Shown: positions 25,656 to 33,829 of the stretch, piece after piece | Position numbering within the stretch: the first letter of the stretch is position 1 | How the letters are laid out: every line of letters starts with the position of its first letter | Notes under the pieces: model-generated | Seen by the model: the letters and a program-made list of their open reading frames with translations, nothing else | Database searches by the model: none | What the model was told of the DNA's origin: nothing | Made by a program: the position numbers and the translations under genes | Assembly (NCBI GenBank): GCA_900110395.1 | Contig: FODP01000002.1 | Span: 62,001-126,000 of the forward strand | Source: Rhodospirillales bacterium URHD0017 | Lineage (GTDB): Bacteria > Pseudomonadota > Alphaproteobacteria > Reyranellales > Reyranellaceae | Length of the DNA stretch: 64,000 bases | Direction of reading: 5' to 3'

Positions 25656-26879
25656 ATGAGTTCGCCCGCTTCGGCAGCGCGGCTGCCGCCGGCGCGGGCC
25701 CCGACCTTGGCCATCGTGCTGTTGTCCGTGGCGGCTTTCGCCTCGGCCGCCAACATGCGCGTCATCGACCCCTTGCTGGTGCAGCTGGCCGCCACCTTCG
25801 GCGTCAGTGTCGGCGCAGCCTCGATCGCGGCCACAGCCTTCCTGTTCGCCAACGGCGTGTTCGTGCTGGTGCATGGCCCCTTCGGCGACCGCTACGGCAA
25901 GATGCCGGTGGTCGCCATCGCCTGCCTCGCGGCCGCCCTGTGCTGCCTCTTGAGCGCGCTGGCCGACTCTCTTGTCTGGCTGGCGGCGGCGCGTTTCCTG
26001 ACCGGCGTTACCAGCTCGGCCATCATTCCGCTCGCCATCGCCTGGCTGGGCGACAATGTCAGCTACGAGCGCCGCCAGGCGACGCTGGCGCGCTTCCTGA
26101 CGGGCCAGACGCTCGGTCTGATGACGGGCGCCGCGCTCGGCGGTGCGCTGGGCGACTGGCTGGGATGGCGCTCGGTGTTCTGGGTGCTGGCGGCAATCTA
26201 CGTCACGGCCGGCGGCGCGCTGTTCGCCGTCATGCGCGCCCATCCCGCCGTCGCGCGGCCGGCCGGCGGTCACCAGGGCTCGATGATCGGCCAGATGATC
26301 GCGGTGCTGCGACGGCGTTGGGTGATCACCGTCGTCCTGGTGGTGGCGCTCGAGGGCGGCACCTTCTGGGGCGCCTTCACCTTCGTCAGCGCCGACCTGC
26401 ACCAACGCTTCGACATGGGCTTTGCGGCCATCGGGCTCGCCGTCGCGGCGTTCGGCGCGGGCGGCTTCGCCTATGTGCTGGTGGCGCCGCAGCTCGTGCG
26501 CCTGCTTGGCGAACGCGGGCTCTGCATCTGGGGCGGCTTGGGCCTCGGCGTCGCCTTTGCCACCATGGCATTGGCGCCATCGGCCGAGGTCGAGTTCGCC
26601 GGCATCATGCTGTCGGGTGTATCCTTCTACATGCTGCACAACACGCTACAGACGCACGGCACGCAGATGGCGCCGGAAGCGCGCGGCGCCGCGATGGCGC
26701 TGTTCGCCCTCTGCCTGTTCGTCGGCCAGGCGATCGGCGTGCCGATCGCCGCGCCGATCGTCGACTGCTGGGGCGCACCGCCGGTCTTCTGGGCGGCAGC
26801 GATCGTGTTGCCCCTGCTCGCCTTCTGGTTCGTCGCGGCGCTAAGGCGCCATCAATTCTCCGGCGACACGCGGAACTGA
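25656..26879 (+). CDS. MFS transporter (DHA1/AraJ-like)
   Basis: 407 residues, about 12 helices. [24 protein letters not shown] is the usual helix-1/2 region of DHA1-type exporters, [13 protein letters not shown] the motif A, and [20 protein letters not shown] motif C-like, typical of antiporters. Substrate unknown. Its last 28 nt overlap the 3' end of the convergent aldo/keto reductase gene. Confidence 0.85.
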   Translation: MSSPASAARLPPARAPTLAIVLLSVAAFASAANMRVIDPLLVQLAATFGVSVGAASIAATAFLFANGVFVLVHGPFGDRYGKMPVVAIACLAAALCCLLSALADSLVWLAAARFLTGVTSSAIIPLAIAWLGDNVSYERRQATLARFLTGQTLGLMTGAALGGALGDWLGWRSVFWVLAAIYVTAGGALFAVMRAHPAVARPAGGHQGSMIGQMIAVLRRRWVITVVLVVALEGGTFWGAFTFVSADLHQRFDMGFAAIGLAVAAFGAGGFAYVLVAPQLVRLLGERGLCIWGGLGLGVAFATMALAPSAEVEFAGIMLSGVSFYMLHNTLQTHGTQMAPEARGAAMALFALCLFVGQAIGVPIAAPIVDCWGAPPVFWAAAIVLPLLAFWFVAALRRHQFSGDTRN

Positions 26880-27832
26880 TAAGGCTCCTCGAGCAGCTTG
26901 GCCTCGTCGGCCGTAACCGTGAACTCCGTCGCCTGGGCGGCCGAGGTGAGCTGATCGAGGCTGGTGGCGCCAATGATGGGCGAGCCCATGTAGGGCTTGC
27001 TCAGCAGCCAGGCGAGTGCGGCCTGCGCCGGCGAGGCGTTCTTGCCGGCGGCCACCTTCTTCAGACGGTCGACGACCTCCCAATCGGAGTCGCGATAAGT
27101 GCCAGCCTTGACCACGGAATCATTCTTGGAGCGCTCGGTCGCGCCGCCGCCCTCCTTGGCGCGATTGCCGGCAAGGAAGCCGCGTGCCAGCGGCGAATAC
27201 GGGATCAGCCCGACACCCTGCTCGTGGCACAGCCGGTTCATCTCGCGCTCCTCCTCGCGCTGGACGAGATTGTAGAGGTTCTGCATCGCTATCGGCCGGG
27301 CGTACCCCTTCCAGTCGGCGATCATCACCATCTGGGCGAACTTGTAGGCCGGCATGGTCGAGCCGCCGATGTACCGCACCTTGCCCGAGCGCACGATCTG
27401 GTCGAGCGAGTACATGGTCTCCTCGATCGGCGTATGGGGATCGAGCCGGTGGACCTGATAGACGTCGATGTAGTCGGTCTGCAGGCGCTTGAGCTGGAGG
27501 TCGACGGCCGACATCAGGTGCTTGCGGCCGGTGCCGACGTCGTTCTGGCTGTCGCTCATGCGGATGCCGACCTTGGTCGACAGCACGATGTCCTCGCGCT
27601 TCACCATCTTCATGAGCGTCGCGCCCATGATCTCCTCGGAGCGACCGGCATTGTAGGCGTCGGCGGTGTCGAAGAAGGTGATGCCGACATCGAGCGCGCG
27701 CTTGAAGTAGGCCGGCGCTTCGGCCTCGTCGAACTTGCCCCAGCCGCGGCGGCCCTTGGCGCCCCACGAATTGCCGCCGAGGCAGATGCGGCTGACGATC
27801 AGGCCGGAGCGGCCCAGCGGTCCGTATTTCAT
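26852..27832 (-). CDS. Aldo/keto reductase
   Basis: 326 residues, NADPH-dependent AKR barrel. MKYGPLGRSGLIVSRICLGGNSWG is the family start; FFDTADAYNAGRSEE supplies catalytic Asp and Tyr, STKVG the Lys and YQVHRLD the His of the tetrad; ASPAQAALAWLL and PIIGATSLDQL are the cofactor-binding C-terminal segments. AGGGGGA precedes the ATG. Closest in look to YakC/YajO/Tas-type reductases of unknown natural substrates. It is divergent from the selenoprotein gene, 48 nt away. Confidence 0.92.
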   Translation of the reverse strand: MKYGPLGRSGLIVSRICLGGNSWGAKGRRGWGKFDEAEAPAYFKRALDVGITFFDTADAYNAGRSEEIMGATLMKMVKREDIVLSTKVGIRMSDSQNDVGTGRKHLMSAVDLQLKRLQTDYIDVYQVHRLDPHTPIEETMYSLDQIVRSGKVRYIGGSTMPAYKFAQMVMIADWKGYARPIAMQNLYNLVQREEEREMNRLCHEQGVGLIPYSPLARGFLAGNRAKEGGGATERSKNDSVVKAGTYRDSDWEVVDRLKKVAAGKNASPAQAALAWLLSKPYMGSPIIGATSLDQLTSAAQATEFTVTADEAKLLEEPYQFRVSPEN

Positions 27833-27880
27833 CGCTAAATCCCCCTTGTCGCGCAGACCCTACCAACCCATCTTGGGGGC

Positions 27881-28099
27881 ATGAAAGTCCTGATCGAATA
27901 TTGCGGCGCCTGAAACTACAAGCCGCAAGCCCTCCGTGTGAGGGATAGCCTCCAGAAGCTGGGCGCCGCCGACATCGAGCTGCGCGTCGGCAAATCCGGC
28001 CAGTTCGACGTCACCGTCGACGGCACCCTCAAGTACACCAAAAGCCAGACCGGCCGCTTCCCGACCGATGATGAGGTCGAGGATTTGGTGGGGACGTAG
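27881..28099 (+). CDS. SelW-like (Rdx family) selenoprotein, UGA = Sec at codon 11
   Basis: A 72-residue thioredoxin-like Rdx protein when TGA 27911-27913 is read as selenocysteine. The start is MKVLIEYCGA-U-NYKPQALR, so Cys8 and Sec11 form the CxxU redox motif of SelW/Rdx proteins; the rest (DSLQKLG..DIELRVGKSGQFDVTVDGTLKY followed by TKSQTGRFP and a C-terminal DDEVEDLV helix) matches the family's beta-alpha-beta-beta-alpha pattern and its usual 70-100 residues. No other stop interrupts the frame before TAG 28097. A hairpin follows the TGA at bacterial SECIS distance. Only GGGGG directly before the ATG serves as a ribosome-binding site. SelW-like proteins are thought to act in thiol redox control. 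SelABCD genes are not in this window. A plain nonsense mutation is possible but would have to hit exactly the Sec position. Confidence 0.85.
27930..27944 (+). promoter_or_regulatory. Candidate bacterial SECIS hairpin
   Basis: CCCTC pairs with GAGGG around the loop CGTGT, in the coding sequence 21 nt after the in-frame TGA. Position (16-37 nt downstream) and a G in the first two loop positions fit the known bacterial SECIS rules for SelB binding. The outer stem is only partly paired. Confidence 0.6.
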
Positions 28100-28115
28100 G
28101 ACGAGCTCAAATCTC

Positions 28116-28172
28116 GTCCCTTCCTCTCATGCTCCTCTCCCCCTTGGGGAGAGGAGCATGAGAGGAAGGGAC
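28116..28172. repeat. 27-bp perfect inverted repeat with 3-nt loop
   Basis: Two 27-nt arms (28116-28142 and 28146-28172) are exactly complementary around CTT. The core CATGCTCCTCTCCCC recurs, in diverged form, in the palindrome at 58979. It lies between the convergent selenoprotein and 2-hydroxyacid dehydrogenase genes, where it could terminate or protect both transcripts, but it looks like a copy of a dispersed palindromic element. Confidence 0.85.
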
Positions 28173-28186
28173 GCCAGCCAGGCGCG

Positions 28187-29170
28187 TCAGCCCAACACTT
28201 CCTTGTTCACGACGTTCGCCGCATTCGGGCGGCCGTCGAAGACGCTCAGAATGTTCTCGATGGCTGTTTGCGCCATGCGGTCGCTCGCCTCCTTGGTGAC
28301 GCCGGCCATGTGCGGGCTGAAGATCACGTTCTCCAGGCCGAACAGCTTGTTCGACGCATCGGGCGGCTCCTTGTCGAGCACGTCGAGACCCGCGCCGCGA
28401 AGCTTGCCGGTGGTCAGCGCCGTGTGAAGCGCCTCCTCGTTGACGATGCCGCCGCGCGCGGTGTTCACTAGGAACGCGTCGGGCTTCATCAGGCCGAACG
28501 TCTCGGTGTTGAACATGTTCACCGTCTCGGGCGCCTTCGGGCAATGCACCGAGACGAAGTCGACCTTGGGCAGGATTGCCTTGAGGTCGGTGACCTTGGT
28601 GGCGCCGGCCTTCCTGATCTCGGCCTCGGAGATGTTGGGGTCGAGCACGTGGACGTCCATCTCGAAAGCGACGCAGCGCTTCACCGTGCGCGAGCCGATG
28701 CGGCCCATGCCGACCACCAGGATCGACTTGCCGGCGAGGTCAGCCGGCAGGTCCGACAGGCGCTGCCCCCAGGTGTTCTCGCGCACGAAGCGGTCGTGCT
28801 TGCGGCTGAGCCGCGCCGAAGCAAGCAGCATGTACATGGCGTGCTCGGCCACCGACACCGAGTTGGCGATGCCGGTGGTCATCAGCGGGATCTTGCGCTT
28901 GTTGAGCGCCGGGATCTCGACGGCATCGAAGCCGACGCCGAGGCGGGCCACCACCATCATGACAGGCGCGGCATCGAGCTCGGCCTGGCGGAACGCCGTG
29001 CCACCCAACGTGACGGCGTTGGCGTCCTTCAACTTGGGATGCAGCGACGGCACGGCGTCGTCGGCCAGGATCTCGTAGTCGACGTCGTCGCGCTTCTTCA
29101 GCACGTCAATGCCCGCCTGTGGCATGCGGCCGACGATCAGCACCTTCTTGCGGTTCTTCCCCGTGGTCAT
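28187..29170 (-). CDS. D-2-hydroxyacid dehydrogenase (3-phosphoglycerate dehydrogenase-like)
   Basis: 327 residues from ATG 29170 with AGGGGAA upstream. Typical two-domain NAD-dependent enzyme: VARLGVGFDAVEIPAL, ANSVSVAEHAMYMLLASAR, SILVVGMGRIGSRTVKRC (nucleotide GxGxxG), VDFVSVHCPKAPET, LVNTARGGIVNEEAL with the catalytic Arg, and SPHMAGVTKEASDRM in which His is the acid/base. No C-terminal ACT domain, so it is the short form. It could be SerA-like or act on another 2-hydroxyacid. Divergent from the unidentified gene at 29275. Confidence 0.88.
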   Translation of the reverse strand: MTTGKNRKKVLIVGRMPQAGIDVLKKRDDVDYEILADDAVPSLHPKLKDANAVTLGGTAFRQAELDAAPVMMVVARLGVGFDAVEIPALNKRKIPLMTTGIANSVSVAEHAMYMLLASARLSRKHDRFVRENTWGQRLSDLPADLAGKSILVVGMGRIGSRTVKRCVAFEMDVHVLDPNISEAEIRKAGATKVTDLKAILPKVDFVSVHCPKAPETVNMFNTETFGLMKPDAFLVNTARGGIVNEEALHTALTTGKLRGAGLDVLDKEPPDASNKLFGLENVIFSPHMAGVTKEASDRMAQTAIENILSVFDGRPNAANVVNKEVLG

Positions 29171-29274
29171 CCAATTCCCCTGCGGTCTTGCCGTCCAAAC
29201 GGCGGCGATCCTAGAGGCGGGCGACGCCCGAGGCCAGCGTCGGCAACGCAACGTTGCCGGACGCGTTGATTGAC

Positions 29275-30612
29275 ATGGTATTTCGCGAGGCAATCGAACG
29301 CGATGCACTGGACCTGCTGGCTCTTGGTGGGCGCGTGGCGGCTGAGACGGGTCATGACCCCCTGGACGGCGCCCTGCATCGCGATCTCGCTGCGCTCGGC
29401 AACGATTATCTTGCGCAGGAGCGGCATCTCGAGACAGCGGCGTTGGCCCTGCGGCGGGCCTGGCTGAGCGCCGCCCATCGGCCGGCCGACGCGAGCCTGA
29501 AAAGCCCCAGGGACGGCGAGATCGCGCGCGTGCCCTGCGGCGACAGCCTGCAATTCGGCTACGAGCGCGACCTCGACGTGTCGATCCTGGAGGATCGGGG
29601 CGCGACCTACACGTGTCCCTCGGACGGCTGGACGAGCGACATGGTCATCTTCCGCAGCGGCCAGGCCGCCCTCGCGAGCATCCTGCAGTTCGTCGCTGCG
29701 AGATGGGGCGACAAGCGCACGCTGTCGGTTGCCCATGTCGGCGCCTACTTCGAGACGAGGGCGTTGCTTGCCTCCTGGCCGCGGCGCACCTTCCGGCCGA
29801 CGCCGGCATCGGTCGTCAGTGCCGACGTAGTGATCGGCGAGCCGGTCTGGTGCAACGGCTGCTTCGGCGTCTCCGAGCATCTGCCGCGCGCCCGTCACGT
29901 CTTGCTGCTCGACACCACGATGGTGGGACCGGCCGACGACCTCGGCTCGTGCCTTGCCGCGGCCGGCGACGAGTGCGACGTCGCAATAGCGTTCAGCTCC
30001 GGCCTCAAGCTCGATCAGGCTGGGCTCGAGCTCGCCAATGTCGGCATCGCCCGCCTTCTCGTGCGCGATGGCGCGGGCCGTCGCACCGCCGAGATCGCCG
30101 GCCGTCTGCGGCAGCTGCGGGGCTTGATGGCGACAGGCCTCACCCTCGATGAACTGTCGGCCCTCTCCGCCCCGTGGTTCCTCGACCGCGCCTATGTCGA
30201 CGGCTACGCCGCGGCCATCTTCGCTAACAACCGGCTGCTGGCGCGGTCGATCGGTGGCGAATCGGCCGTCTTCGGTCCGCACTGCCATCCCTCGCGGTCG
30301 GCGGCCGGCGCCGTCGCCCCTTTCTGCGCCATTCAACTGCGCGACGCATCGCCCGCGCGTTACCGGCGCCTGGCCGAGATCGTCGAGCAGCAGAGCGCGC
30401 AGCGTGGGCTGCTGCTGACCAAGGGCGGATCGTTCGGATTCCGCGGTCATCGCTTCGAGCTGATCGAGCCCGCGCCAGGACAAGGGGATCCCTTCCTCCG
30501 CGTCGCCATGGGATGGCGCGACGGCCATAGCTGCCGCGGCCTCGGCGAACTTTTAGGTGAGCTCGCCGCCTACAAGTCGTTCGAGGCGCTGGATCGCGCC
30601 TACGGCAGGTAG
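29275..30612 (+). CDS. Unrecognised protein, possibly PLP-dependent (fold type I-like)
   Basis: 445 residues from ATG 29275; TTG 29254 is an alternative, and neither has a clear ribosome-binding site. The N-terminal 80 residues are helical. Segment MVIFRSGQAALASILQFVAA near residue 125 resembles the SGxxAL cofactor-phosphate region of fold-type-I aminotransferases, and IAFSSGLKLDQAGLELANVG has Lys245 where an internal aldimine lysine could sit, after an LLLDTTM strand like the D-binding strand. These hints are weak. The last 13 nt overlap the convergent Lrp gene, which may regulate it, as Lrp/AsnC proteins often sit beside amino-acid genes. No named family is claimed. Confidence 0.6.
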   Translation: MVFREAIERDALDLLALGGRVAAETGHDPLDGALHRDLAALGNDYLAQERHLETAALALRRAWLSAAHRPADASLKSPRDGEIARVPCGDSLQFGYERDLDVSILEDRGATYTCPSDGWTSDMVIFRSGQAALASILQFVAARWGDKRTLSVAHVGAYFETRALLASWPRRTFRPTPASVVSADVVIGEPVWCNGCFGVSEHLPRARHVLLLDTTMVGPADDLGSCLAAAGDECDVAIAFSSGLKLDQAGLELANVGIARLLVRDGAGRRTAEIAGRLRQLRGLMATGLTLDELSALSAPWFLDRAYVDGYAAAIFANNRLLARSIGGESAVFGPHCHPSRSAAGAVAPFCAIQLRDASPARYRRLAEIVEQQSAQRGLLLTKGGSFGFRGHRFELIEPAPGQGDPFLRVAMGWRDGHSCRGLGELLGELAAYKSFEALDRAYGR

Positions 30613-31079
30613 TTGAGCGGCAGCCGCGTGGTCGACTTGATCTCCTCCATGGCGAACATGGAGGTGACGTCGCTCAATTCGATCTTGGCGATCAGGCGCT
30701 TGTAGAAGGCGTCGTAGGCCTCGATGTCGGGCAGCGCCAGGCGGATCAGGTAATCGATCTCGCCGCTCATGCGATAGCAGTCCATGACCTCGGGAAACGA
30801 GGCCACCGCCTTGGCGAAGCGACCGAGCCATTGCGCATTGTGTTGGGCCGTGCGCACCGCCACGAACACAGTCACGCCGGCATTCACCGCCTCGCGCTCG
30901 AGCAGCGCCACGCGCGCCCTGATGATGCCGGCCTCCTGCAAACGGTTGATACGCCGCCAGCACGGCGTGGTCGACAGGCTGACCCGCCGGGCGATTTCGG
31001 CCAGGGCCATGTCCGCCTCGTCCTGCAGACAATCCAGTATCTTCTTGTCGAAGGAATCCAGTGTCATTTTTGCGGCCAT
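30600..31079 (-). CDS. Lrp/AsnC family transcriptional regulator
   Basis: 159 residues from ATG 31079 with AAGGA upstream. N-terminal winged helix: LDSFDKKILDCLQDEADMALAEIARRVSLSTTPCWRRINRLQEAGII, the standard AsnC helix-turn-helix. The C-terminal RAM effector domain is visible in VNAGVTVFVAV, FPEVMDCYRMSGEIDYLIRLALPD and the closing SDVTSMFAMEEIKSTTRLPL. Likely a local regulator responding to an amino acid or small ligand; the flanking divergent gene and the convergent PLP-like gene are its candidate targets. Confidence 0.92.
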   Translation of the reverse strand: MAAKMTLDSFDKKILDCLQDEADMALAEIARRVSLSTTPCWRRINRLQEAGIIRARVALLEREAVNAGVTVFVAVRTAQHNAQWLGRFAKAVASFPEVMDCYRMSGEIDYLIRLALPDIEAYDAFYKRLIAKIELSDVTSMFAMEEIKSTTRLPLNYLP

Positions 31080-31170
31080 GGCCGGTTCCTTGGAATGGAT
31101 TTCTAAGATTAGCCGCAAACGCCGCACAGTTAGCAAGCCGTTTCCTGCACCGGTGCCTAGAATCGTTCAT

Positions 31171-31422
31171 ATGTTTCGCCGCTTCACCGATCATCCCGCC
31201 ACGGTCAACGAGACCTACTTTCAGCACATGGGCCAAGCCTTCGGCTTTGGCAGTCGCATGCTGGTTGCCGCGCTCGCCTGTTTTGTGCACGGTTTTTGTC
31301 CATGGCTCTGCCTCACCCGGGGAAGCGACACCATTCGCGCCTTGCATCACCGCATGGTGACCCATCGTGTCGTGCGTCCGGAGCCCACCGGGCGCACCCC
31401 AGCCGTCGCGGCGGGCGACTAA
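31171..31422 (+). CDS. Small membrane-associated protein, DUF6356-like
   Basis: 83 residues: MFRRFTDHPATVNETYFQHM, a central hydrophobic stretch (MLVAALACFVHGFCPWLCL) and SDTIRALHHRMVTHRV. This pattern (FTDHP...ETYF.H...A..FG.RM...SDTI..LH..MV.HR) is a conserved small alphaproteobacterial family that I recall as DUF6356; its role is unknown. It is divergent from the Lrp gene; no strong ribosome-binding site is seen. The last 15 residues are variable. Confidence 0.7.
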   Translation: MFRRFTDHPATVNETYFQHMGQAFGFGSRMLVAALACFVHGFCPWLCLTRGSDTIRALHHRMVTHRVVRPEPTGRTPAVAAGD

Positions 31423-31674
31423 ATCCGCTCTTCCTGTCACAGATCTGCTCGCCGCGACGTTCCGGCCAGCGCCGCGGTATCGCATAGGCCCGCCCACCTG
31501 CACCGCCGGAAGGCTTGACCGGCCATCAGATCGGCTCGGCACCGTCGCTCCGGAGTGCTACGTTCGGAGCCTATCTCGCGGACCAGGCCTGCCGACACGC
31601 GCGCCGTAATGTCTGCAACTTGGTCTCCGCACCTCGCGTTCTTCTAGCAGTTGACAGAACGAAGGAGGGACCAC

Positions 31675-32055
31675 ATGCATACGCCGCTCAGGATCACTTT
31701 TCAGAACACTCCCTCCAGCGACGCAATACGGCAACTGATCGAAGAGCAGGCGGACCACCTGGAGCAGTTCTTCGGTCGCATGACGGCCTGCCACGTCGTC
31801 TTCAAGGTGCCCGACGGCAATCATCGCAGCAGCGGCCTTTACGAGGTCACCGTCCACATCAAGATGCCGGGCGGCACCACGGTCGACATCGATCGCACGC
31901 CCGGCCTCGATGAACGCTTTTCCGATCCTCAGTTCGCTGTCGGTGACGCGTTCCGCCGCGCCCGCCGCCGCCTGGCGGATCGCGCCAGGGTCATGCGGCA
32001 GGAGGTGAAGTCCCTGCACAAACGCGTCGACCGCACCCTCGATCAGCCGGACTGA
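31675..32055 (+). CDS. HPF/RaiA family ribosome-associated protein
   Basis: 126 residues from ATG 31675, preceded by the near-perfect AAGGAGGGA. MHTPLRITFQNTPSSDAIRQLIEEQADHLEQFF is the first strand and helix of the sigma-54 modulation/hibernation factor fold, followed by CHVVFKVPDG, YEVTVHIKMPGGTTVDID and a basic FRRARRRLADRARVMRQEVK helix. It lacks the C-terminal dimerisation domain of long HPF, so it is a short form that would bind the 30S decoding region under stress. The 252 nt upstream hold no other gene I can support. Confidence 0.82.
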   Translation: MHTPLRITFQNTPSSDAIRQLIEEQADHLEQFFGRMTACHVVFKVPDGNHRSSGLYEVTVHIKMPGGTTVDIDRTPGLDERFSDPQFAVGDAFRRARRRLADRARVMRQEVKSLHKRVDRTLDQPD

Positions 32056-32106
32056 GGTAGCCTTAAGCCAGCGCGGCTGTCACGGCGCCGCCATCTTCGG
32101 TCGGCT

Positions 32107-32646
32107 TCACAGTCGGCTTTCGCGTCGCCACATCCACCAGAACGCCGCGCCGACCAGGATCAGCAGCAATGTGCCGACGAGCAGAAGCATGGCCGATTCC
32201 TGGACCCAGGCCACCGCCGGCACGGACAGCGCGAGAAAGACGCCGACGGCGCTGATCCGCCACACCGCGGCATGGACGCCGGCGACGAAGGTGCCCAGCG
32301 CCAGCAGGATCAGGAGCGTGAGGCTGGTGGCGTTGAGGTTGACCACGCCACCGACCTCGGGAAGGAACATCAGCCACATGGTTCCCAGGAAGGCGGCCCA
32401 GTGCAGCAACTGGGTCACCACCAGCCGCATGCGCTCTGCGCCCGTCTCGAGCTGTCGCCAGCCCGAAGCGATGACGATCAAGGCATAGATCGGCGCCAGC
32501 GCCATCCAATAGAAGTAGGTGGCGGGCCCGCGAAAGCTTGTCAGGGCGATGCCGCCCACGGCCAGCACCAGCATGGCCGCGTACGGCAGGTCACGCAGAA
32601 GCCAGCGCCCGATGCCTCCCAGTTTGGATTCCGTGGCGTCGCTCAT
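32107..32646 (-). CDS. Integral membrane protein, unknown function
   Basis: 179 residues with five hydrophobic segments (about 20-40, 45-63, 80-98, 105-125 and 145-168) and a basic end RRESRL. The RGPATYFYWMALAPIYALIVIASGWRQL segment is reminiscent of small conserved proteobacterial membrane proteins, but I cannot name a family. It begins 3 nt after the amidohydrolase stop, so it is probably cotranscribed with it. Confidence 0.65.
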   Translation of the reverse strand: MSDATESKLGGIGRWLLRDLPYAAMLVLAVGGIALTSFRGPATYFYWMALAPIYALIVIASGWRQLETGAERMRLVVTQLLHWAAFLGTMWLMFLPEVGGVVNLNATSLTLLILLALGTFVAGVHAAVWRISAVGVFLALSVPAVAWVQESAMLLLVGTLLLILVGAAFWWMWRRESRL

Positions 32647-32649
32647 GCC

Positions 32650-33825
32650 CTACCGCGCATCCTTGGCGAGTTTCTTCTCGACCACGCGCGACCACATCGT
32701 GGCGCCGAGCGTGATGATCTCGTCGTTGAAGTCGTAGCCCGGATTGTGGACCTCGCAACCGCCTTCGCCGCCGCCGTTGCCGATGTTGATGAAGGCGCCG
32801 GGTACTTTCTCCAGCATGTAGGAGAAGTCCTCCGAGGCCATGACGAACGGACCTTCGCGGTTCATGTTCTCCTCGCCCACGATCTCGGCCGCGACGTCGG
32901 CGATGAACCTCACCGAGTCGCGGTCGTTGACCAGCGGCGGAAAGACCACGCGCACGTCCGCCTCGGCCTTGCCGCCCAAGGTCTGGGCGATGCCCTTGGA
33001 GATCGTCTCGATGCGCTCCTTGACCAGCGCCATGGTCTCCTTGCGGAAGGCGCGGATGGTGCCACGCAGCACGGCCTCTTGCGGGATGACGTTATAGGCG
33101 TCGCCGGCATGCATCTGGGTGACCGAGATCACCGCCGAGTCGAGCGCCGCCACATTGCGCGACACCACGCTCTGCAGCGCCGAGATGATCTGGGTGGCAA
33201 TGATCACCGGGTCGATGCCGCTCTCGGGCCGCGCGCCGTGCGCGCCCTTGCCGGTGATCTTGACGTCGAACAGGCCGCCGCCCGCCATCTGCGGACCCGA
33301 GCGGATGGCGAACTTGCCGACATCGAGCTTGGGCCTGTTGTGCATGCCGAAAATCTGCTCGCAGGGGAACTTCTCGAATAGCCCGTCCTTGACCATGGCC
33401 TCGGCGCCGCCGCGACCCTCTTCGGCCGGCTGGAAGATGAAGTGCACCGTGCCGTCGAAGTTGCGCGTGGCCGACAGGTATTTGGCCGCACCCAGCAGCA
33501 TGGTGGTGTGGCCGTCGTGGCCACAGGCGTGCATGCGACCCTGGTGACGGCTGCGATGGTCGAAGGTGTTGTGCTCGTCCATCGGCAGCGCATCCATGTC
33601 GGCGCGCAAGCCGATGGCGCGCGGGTTGTTGCCGACCCGAATGGTGCCGACCACGCCGGTCTTGCCGATGCCGGTCGTGACCTCGCAGCCCCATTCCTTG
33701 AGCTTGGTCGCCACGATCTTCGACGTCCGCTCCTCCTCGAAGCCGAGCTCGGGATGGGCATGGATGTCGCGCCGGATGGTGGTGAGCTCCGCTGTAGCGG
33801 CGGCAATCTTGGGTTCGATCTTCAT
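32650..33825 (-). CDS. M20 family amidohydrolase (hippurate/amino-acid aminoacylase-like)
   Basis: 391 residues. M20D peptidase/amidohydrolase features: RRDIHAHPELGFEE, GLRADMDALPMDE, MHACGHDGHTTMLLGAA (metal Cys/His/Asp pattern), IFQPAEEGRGGAEAMV with the catalytic Glu pair, GMHNRP, and the dimerisation-domain GKGAHGARPESGIDPV, ending MASEDFSYMLEKVPGAFINIGNG. These zinc or manganese enzymes hydrolyse N-acylated amino acids such as hippurate. It lies 4 nt downstream of the alpha/beta-hydrolase and 3 nt upstream of the membrane protein. Confidence 0.92.
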   Translation of the reverse strand: MKIEPKIAAATAELTTIRRDIHAHPELGFEEERTSKIVATKLKEWGCEVTTGIGKTGVVGTIRVGNNPRAIGLRADMDALPMDEHNTFDHRSRHQGRMHACGHDGHTTMLLGAAKYLSATRNFDGTVHFIFQPAEEGRGGAEAMVKDGLFEKFPCEQIFGMHNRPKLDVGKFAIRSGPQMAGGGLFDVKITGKGAHGARPESGIDPVIIATQIISALQSVVSRNVAALDSAVISVTQMHAGDAYNVIPQEAVLRGTIRAFRKETMALVKERIETISKGIAQTLGGKAEADVRVVFPPLVNDRDSVRFIADVAAEIVGEENMNREGPFVMASEDFSYMLEKVPGAFINIGNGGGEGGCEVHNPGYDFNDEIITLGATMWSRVVEKKLAKDAR

Positions 33826-33829
33826 GGGA

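Noticed and set aside
27916..28110. Minus-strand open frame over the selenoprotein region
   Set aside because: No similarity seen; the plus-strand reading gives a named family with Sec in the right place.
29275..30612. The PLP-like protein as SelA (selenocysteine synthase), given the nearby selenoprotein
   Set aside because: SelA-type motifs are not present and the matched PLP-like segments are too weak; no evidence for selenium metabolism in this gene.
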